A DNA stretch of 64,000 nt from positions 186,001 through 250,000 of the forward strand of contig NZ_JALJWP010000001.1 in the NCBI RefSeq assembly GCF_024169245.1, in the 5' to 3' direction. The stretch is from Pseudomonas koreensis. Its GTDB lineage: Bacteria; Pseudomonadota; Gammaproteobacteria; Pseudomonadales; Pseudomonadaceae. Each line of letters starts with the position of its first letter. Within the stretch, counting starts at the first letter, position 1. Positions 58,528 to 64,000 of this stretch are shown in pieces. The notes below the pieces were generated by a model, which was not told the DNA's origin, did not search any database, and was given only the letters and a program-made list of their open reading frames with translations. The position numbers and the translations under genes were made by a program.

Positions 58528-59166
58528 ATGCCCATCCTCGAGATCCGCCATCCGCTGATCCGTCATAAACTCGGCCTGATGCGCCGCGCTGACATCAGCA
58601 CCAAGAATTTCCGCGAGCTCGCTCAGGAAGTCGGCGCCCTGTTGACCTATGAAGCTACAAAAGATCTGCCGCTCGAATCCTACGACATCGCTGGCTGGTG
58701 CGGCACCGTGTCGGTGGAGAAGATCGCCGGCAAGAAGATCACCGTCGTGCCGATCCTGCGTGCCGGTATCGGCATGCTCGAAGGCGTGCTCAGCCTGATC
58801 CCGGGTGCCAAGGTCTCTGCTGTGGGCGTGGCCCGCAACGAAGAAACCCTGCAAGCGCACACGTATCTGGAAAAACTGGTACCGGAAATCGACGAACGTC
58901 TGGCGATGATCATCGATCCGATGCTCGCCACCGGCAGCTCCATGGTTGCCACCATCGACCTGCTGAAGAAGGCCGGTTGCCGCGACATCCGCGCCATGGT
59001 GCTGGTCGCCGCGCCGGAAGGCATCGCCGCCGTAGAACAGGCGCACCCGGACGTGACCATCTACACCGCGTCCATCGATGAGCGCTTGAACGAGCACGGC
59101 TACATCATTCCTGGGCTTGGCGACGCCGGTGACAAGATCTTCGGCACCAAGCAGAAGGACGCGTAA
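58528..59166 (+). CDS. upp: Uracil phosphoribosyltransferase
   Basis: Pyrimidine salvage enzyme making UMP from uracil and PRPP. The 212-residue protein begins [20 protein letters not shown], has the PRPP loop [18 protein letters not shown] and the uracil-binding tail [22 protein letters not shown] 58528 is preceded by GGAG at 9 nt. The uracil permease uraA follows 2 bp after its stop, so upp-uraA form an operon. Confidence 0.97.
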   Translation: MPILEIRHPLIRHKLGLMRRADISTKNFRELAQEVGALLTYEATKDLPLESYDIAGWCGTVSVEKIAGKKITVVPILRAGIGMLEGVLSLIPGAKVSAVGVARNEETLQAHTYLEKLVPEIDERLAMIIDPMLATGSSMVATIDLLKKAGCRDIRAMVLVAAPEGIAAVEQAHPDVTIYTASIDERLNEHGYIIPGLGDAGDKIFGTKQKDA

Positions 59167-59168
59167 CC

Positions 59169-60443
59169 ATGCAGCAAGAGTTCAACGATCCGCTCTGGCG
59201 CACGGTGCTGTCCGGCGCGCAGATGCTGTTCGTGGCTTTCGGCGCTCTGGTGCTGATGCCACTGATCACGGGCCTGGACCCGAACGTGGCACTGTTTACC
59301 GCAGGTCTTGGGACGATTTTGTTCCAGATCGTCACCGGGCGTCAGGTGCCGGTGTTCCTGGCGTCGAGCTTTGCTTTCATTACTCCGATCATTCTCGCCA
59401 AGGGCCAGTTCGGCCTCGCCGCGACCATGGGCGGGGTGATGGCGGCTGGTTTCGTCTACACCTTCCTCGGCCTGGCCGTGAAGATCAAAGGCACCGGCTT
59501 CATTGACCGTATGCTGCCACCGGTGGTGATCGGTCCGGTGATCATTTCCATTGGCCTGGCCATGGCGCCGATTGCCGCGAACATGGCGATGGGCAAGGCC
59601 GGCGACGGTACCGAGCTGATCCACTATCAGACGGCGATGATGATTTCCATGCCGGCGCTGCTGACCACCTTGATCGTGGCGGTGTTCGGCAAGGGCATCT
59701 TCCGACTGGTGCCGATCATTTCCGGGGTGCTGGTGGGATTTGCCATGTCGTTCTATTTCGGCGTGGTCGACACGGCGAAAATTGCTGCCGCGCCATGGTT
59801 CGCCCTGCCGCACTTCACCGCGCCGGAGTTCAACTGGCAGGCGATTCTGTTCATCGTTCCGGTGGCACTGGCGCCGGCGATCGAGCACATCGGCGGCGTG
59901 ATTGCCGTGGGTAGCGTGACCGGTCGCGATTACCTGAAGAAGCCGGGCCTGCATCGCACTCTGCTCGGTGACGGCATCGCCACCACCGCCGCCGGCCTGT
60001 TCGGCGGCCCGCCCAACACCACTTACGCCGAAGTCACCGGCGCGGTGATGCTGACCAAGAACTACAACCCGAAGATCATGACCTGGGCGGCAATCTTCGC
60101 CATCACCCTGGCGTTCATCGGCAAGTTCGGCGCGCTGCTGCAAAGCATTCCGGTGCCAGTGATGGGCGGGATTCTGTGCCTGTTGTTCGGTTCGATCGCA
60201 GCAGTGGGCATGAACACCCTGATCCGCCACAAGATCGACCTTGGCGAAGCGCGCAATCTGGTGATCGTCTCGGTGACGCTGGTGTTCGGCATTGGCGGTG
60301 TGCTGGTCGGCACCGGTACCGGCCCGGACGACTTCGGCCTCAAAGGCATCGCACTGTGCGCGGTGGTGGCGATAGCGCTGAATCTGATCCTGCCGGGCAA
60401 TGATGGCTGGAAGAACAAGAAGGCGGATGAGCCGCTGATTTAA
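59169..60443 (+). CDS. uraA: Uracil:proton symporter UraA
   Basis: A 424-residue NCS2-family inner-membrane nucleobase permease with about 14 membrane segments. Family motifs: FLASSFAFITPIILAKGQFG (substrate region) and ALAPAIEHIGGVIAVG with the binding Glu, then FGGPPNTTYAEVTGAVMLTK. It is 2 bp after upp, linking uptake to salvage. Followed by a family-C repeat. Confidence 0.95.
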   Translation: MQQEFNDPLWRTVLSGAQMLFVAFGALVLMPLITGLDPNVALFTAGLGTILFQIVTGRQVPVFLASSFAFITPIILAKGQFGLAATMGGVMAAGFVYTFLGLAVKIKGTGFIDRMLPPVVIGPVIISIGLAMAPIAANMAMGKAGDGTELIHYQTAMMISMPALLTTLIVAVFGKGIFRLVPIISGVLVGFAMSFYFGVVDTAKIAAAPWFALPHFTAPEFNWQAILFIVPVALAPAIEHIGGVIAVGSVTGRDYLKKPGLHRTLLGDGIATTAAGLFGGPPNTTYAEVTGAVMLTKNYNPKIMTWAAIFAITLAFIGKFGALLQSIPVPVMGGILCLLFGSIAAVGMNTLIRHKIDLGEARNLVIVSVTLVFGIGGVLVGTGTGPDDFGLKGIALCAVVAIALNLILPGNDGWKNKKADEPLI

Positions 60444-60455
60444 CGCCTGAAGATT

Positions 60456-60557
60456 GATCGTTCCCACGCTCTGCGTGGGAATGCAGCCCGTGACGCTCCG
60501 CGTCACTGGACGCAGAGCGTCCCTAGAGGCATTCCCACGCAGAGCGTTGGAACGATC
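60456..60557. repeat. Long inverted repeat, family C
   Basis: Outer arms GATCGTTCCCACGCTCTGCG and their complement (one mismatch, GCGTTGGAACGATC) enclose GACGCTCCGCGTC/GGACGCAGAGCGTCC. It separates convergent uraA and hemH; related copy at 46506. Confidence 0.85.
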
Positions 60558-60558
60558 A

Positions 60559-61584
60559 TCACAACGCCAGCGGCGCTCTTTCGCAGAGGGTGGCCAAGGC
60601 CTTGGCCCATTGCGGGTCGTCGTTCAGGCACGGCACTAGCACCAACTCCTCGCCCCCCGCTTCGCGGAACTGTTCCTTGCCGCGATCGCCGATCTCTTCC
60701 AGTGTCTCGATGCAATCGGCGACGAACGCCGGGCACATCACCAGAATCTTTTTCACCCCGCTTTTGGCCAGTTCATCCAGCCGCGCTTCGGTGTACGGCT
60801 CGATCCATTTCGCCCGGCCCAGGCGCGACTGAAACGATACCGACCATTTGCCGTCCGCCAGGCCCATGCTTTTGGCGAAGGCGGCGGCGGTACGGAAACA
60901 CTGCGCGCGATAACAGGTCGCCAATACCGCCGGCGAGGCGGTCTGGCAGCAATCGGCGCCCTTGAGGCAGTGCTTGCCCGTCGGATCGAGTTTGGTCAGA
61001 TGCCGCTCCGGCAAGCCGTGAAAGCTCAGCAGCAGATGATCGTAGTCCTGCTGCAGATGCGGGCGCGCGCTGGCGGCCAGTGCCTCGATGTATTCCGGCT
61101 GATCGTAGAACGGTTGCAGGATTGACAACTGCACGTCGAGTTTCTTCTCGCGCAGCACGCGCCGGGCCTCTTCGATCACCGTGGTCGTGGTGCTGTCGGC
61201 GAACTGCGGGTACAGCGGCGCCAGCGTGATTTTCTTGTGCCCGGCCTTCACCAGACGCAGCAGACAGGTCTCGATCGACGGCTCGCCATAACGCATCGCC
61301 AGATCCACCGGGCCGTGTTTCCACGTTCGGGTCATCTGCTCCTGCAAGCGGCGGCTGAGCACCACCAGCGGCGAGCCCTCCTCCCACCAGATCGAAGCAT
61401 ACGCGTGCGCCGATTGCTCGGGACGCTTGATCAGGATCAGCGACACCAGCAGCCGCCGCAGCGGCCATGGCAGGTCGATCACGTAGGGGTCCATCAGAAA
61501 TTGATTGAGGTAGCTGCGCACGTCGGCCACCGAGGTGGAGGCCGGAGAGCCCAGGTTGACCAGAAGCAAAGCGTGATCGGTCAT
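60559..61584 (-). CDS. hemH: Ferrochelatase
   Basis: Last enzyme of haem synthesis; inserts Fe2+ into protoporphyrin IX. The 341-residue protein starts [14 protein letters not shown] at ATG 61584. The metal-site histidine is in [12 protein letters not shown], and the conserved glutamate region is [17 protein letters not shown]. The frame extends to 61620 without support. It follows the TIGR01777 epimerase gene by 13 bp, so the two are probably one transcript. Confidence 0.95.
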   Translation of the reverse strand: MTDHALLLVNLGSPASTSVADVRSYLNQFLMDPYVIDLPWPLRRLLVSLILIKRPEQSAHAYASIWWEEGSPLVVLSRRLQEQMTRTWKHGPVDLAMRYGEPSIETCLLRLVKAGHKKITLAPLYPQFADSTTTTVIEEARRVLREKKLDVQLSILQPFYDQPEYIEALAASARPHLQQDYDHLLLSFHGLPERHLTKLDPTGKHCLKGADCCQTASPAVLATCYRAQCFRTAAAFAKSMGLADGKWSVSFQSRLGRAKWIEPYTEARLDELAKSGVKKILVMCPAFVADCIETLEEIGDRGKEQFREAGGEELVLVPCLNDDPQWAKALATLCERAPLAL

Positions 61585-61597
61585 GCAACGTCCTATT

Positions 61598-62500
61598 TCA
61601 GAGGCGGCTGGAGAGATCATCCAGGGCCGCGCGTAAATCCGTAAAGCGGAAGCTGAATCCGGCTTCCATCAAGCGTGCCGGCGTCGCGCGCTGGCCGCCG
61701 AGCAACAGCAGTGACAGCTCGCCGAGCATGACTTTCAGCGCCAGGGTCGGCATCGGCATGAACACCGGGCGGTGCAATACGCTGCCCAGGGTCTTGGCAA
61801 ATTCGCGGTTGCGCACAGGTTTCGGCGCGCAGGCATTATAAGGACCGCTGGCCTGATTCCGGTGCAGAAGAAAATCAATCAGGGCGATTTGATCGTCGAT
61901 GTGAATCCACGGCATCCACTGCCGACCATTGCCCAAAGGCCCGCCGAGCCCGAGCTTGAACGGCAGCAACAGCCGCGACAAAAAGCCGCCCTCGGCCGAC
62001 AGCACCAGCCCGGTTCGCACCAGCACCACGCGGATGCCGAGATTCTCGGCGCGCAGCGCGGTTTCTTCCCAGGCGATGCACAATTGGCTGGCGAAATCGT
62101 CAATGCCGGGCGGCGAATCCTCCGTCAATTCGCGCTCGCCACCGTCGCCATACCAGCCGATCGCCGAGCCGGAAATCAGCAACGACGGTTTCTGCGCGCG
62201 AGTTTCCAGCCACGCCAGCAGCGTCTCCGTCAGCGTGATGCGACTGCTCCACAGCAACGCCTTGCGTCGATGGGTCCAGGGGCGATCGGCAATCGGTGCG
62301 CCGGCGAGATTGACGATCGCATCCAGCGGCTCTTCGCCGAGGTCCTCCAGATTCGCAATCCCGCGCACTTGCGGGCCGCAGATCTGCGCGACCTTTTCCG
62401 CGCGGCGACTCCACACCGTCAGGCGATGGCCCTGCTCCAGCCAGTGTCGACAGAGCTGACGTCCTATCAAACCAGTACCGCCGGTCAGCAATATGTGCAT
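61598..62500 (-). CDS. TIGR01777 family NAD-dependent epimerase-like protein
   Basis: A 300-residue extended short-chain dehydrogenase-like protein. The Rossmann motif is [14 protein letters not shown] at the N-terminus; [15 protein letters not shown] and [12 protein letters not shown] are family hallmarks, and a C-terminal DUF1731-like segment ([20 protein letters not shown]) is present. Function is not established (E. coli YfcH type). It sits between hemH and the divergent FAD protein, a neighbourhood common in pseudomonads. Confidence 0.92.
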   Translation of the reverse strand: MHILLTGGTGLIGRQLCRHWLEQGHRLTVWSRRAEKVAQICGPQVRGIANLEDLGEEPLDAIVNLAGAPIADRPWTHRRKALLWSSRITLTETLLAWLETRAQKPSLLISGSAIGWYGDGGERELTEDSPPGIDDFASQLCIAWEETALRAENLGIRVVLVRTGLVLSAEGGFLSRLLLPFKLGLGGPLGNGRQWMPWIHIDDQIALIDFLLHRNQASGPYNACAPKPVRNREFAKTLGSVLHRPVFMPMPTLALKVMLGELSLLLLGGQRATPARLMEAGFSFRFTDLRAALDDLSSRL

Positions 62501-62622
62501 GACATCTTCCTCGCGTGGCGTTTAACCCGGATCACTAGTCTATTTTTATAGGCAGGGATCTTTTCTATCGGGCAGGCTCTATGGTTTAACAATAGGCCAA
62601 GCTGTCAGAACGAGAACGCTAG

Positions 62623-63896
<1,274 letters not shown>

Positions 63897-63905
63897 GATT
63901 CCCCC

Positions 63906-63995
63906 TGTAGGAGTGAGCCTGCTCGCGATAGCGGTTGATCAGCCAAAATCATCTGCGCCTGACCCACCGCTATCGCGAGCAGGCTCACTCCTACA
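63906..63995. repeat. Paired REP element, family B variant
   Basis: TGTAGGAGTGAGCCTGCTCG and its complement face each other, with the inner GATAGCGGT/ACCGCTATC also paired. Same variant as 20953-21019. Confidence 0.85.
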
Positions 63996-64000
63996 AAAAA

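Noticed and set aside
58363..59097. Upstream extension of the hpt frame
   Set aside because: It runs antisense through the upp gene; the ATG at 58362 has a ribosome-binding site and matches the normal length.

Overview
The window is chromosomal DNA of a Pseudomonas, most likely the P. fluorescens complex. The gene order matches pseudomonad core loci, codon use is GC-rich throughout, and paired REP elements of at least four families sit between convergent genes. I see no prophage, insertion sequence, plasmid, tRNA or CRISPR signature. Nearly all of the DNA is housekeeping, with one accessory-looking stretch at about 27.5-43.5 kb.

Layout. 1-9354 (all minus strand) is the division and cell wall (dcw) cluster mraZ-rsmH-ftsL-ftsI-murE-murF-mraY-murD-ftsW (ftsW cut by the window edge), with overlapping or nearly overlapping genes behind a promoter carrying three perfect 10-bp-spaced MraZ-type repeats. 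RNase P RNA follows. Next come rsmI and, divergently, lpoA-yraN-diaA-dolP (the same order as in E. coli), then sspA-sspB, the cytochrome bc1 operon petABC and rplM-rpsI. 19.9-27.3 kb carries an aldo-keto reductase, an acyl-CoA dehydrogenase, a GlxA-type regulator, zapE, a trpS with a C-terminal extension, an alpha/beta hydrolase and a zapG-like gene.

27.5-43.5 kb is more strain-variable in character. It holds an OmpA-family lipoprotein, a metallo-hydrolase, a 1660-residue M10 (serralysin-like) RTX protease built from about 1,053-bp super-repeats, a large MalT/AlkS-like LuxR regulator, a DUF1302-DUF1329 envelope pair, an AlkK-like acyl-CoA ligase and a LysE-type exporter. From 43.6 kb on there are a 2-hydroxyacid dehydrogenase, rsmC, a manganese (yybP-ykoY) riboswitch with its GDT1-type exporter, an M48 lipoprotein protease, a dCache chemoreceptor, a divergent SRAP protein, small zinc-ribbon and DUF2007 genes, an acyltransferase, yajG, mqo behind a 0.7-kb non-coding leader region, the purine/pyrimidine salvage genes hpt/upp/uraA, hemH, and a group often found near photolyase genes (TIGR01777 epimerase, FAD amine-oxidase-like protein, Trp-rich small protein).

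The signals I rate highest beyond plain annotation are: two perfect palindromes between hpt and upp; the alternative structures in the Mn riboswitch leader; the near-identical super-repeats of the giant protease; a SRAP protein that lacks two of the four active-site residues; a tandem YegP-like extension on TrpS; the regulator/DUF1329/DUF1302/acyl-CoA ligase locus with helically phased repeats upstream of the regulator; and the TGTACA-containing promoter of the photolyase-associated genes. None of these is proven here to be a new system; each comes with a test.
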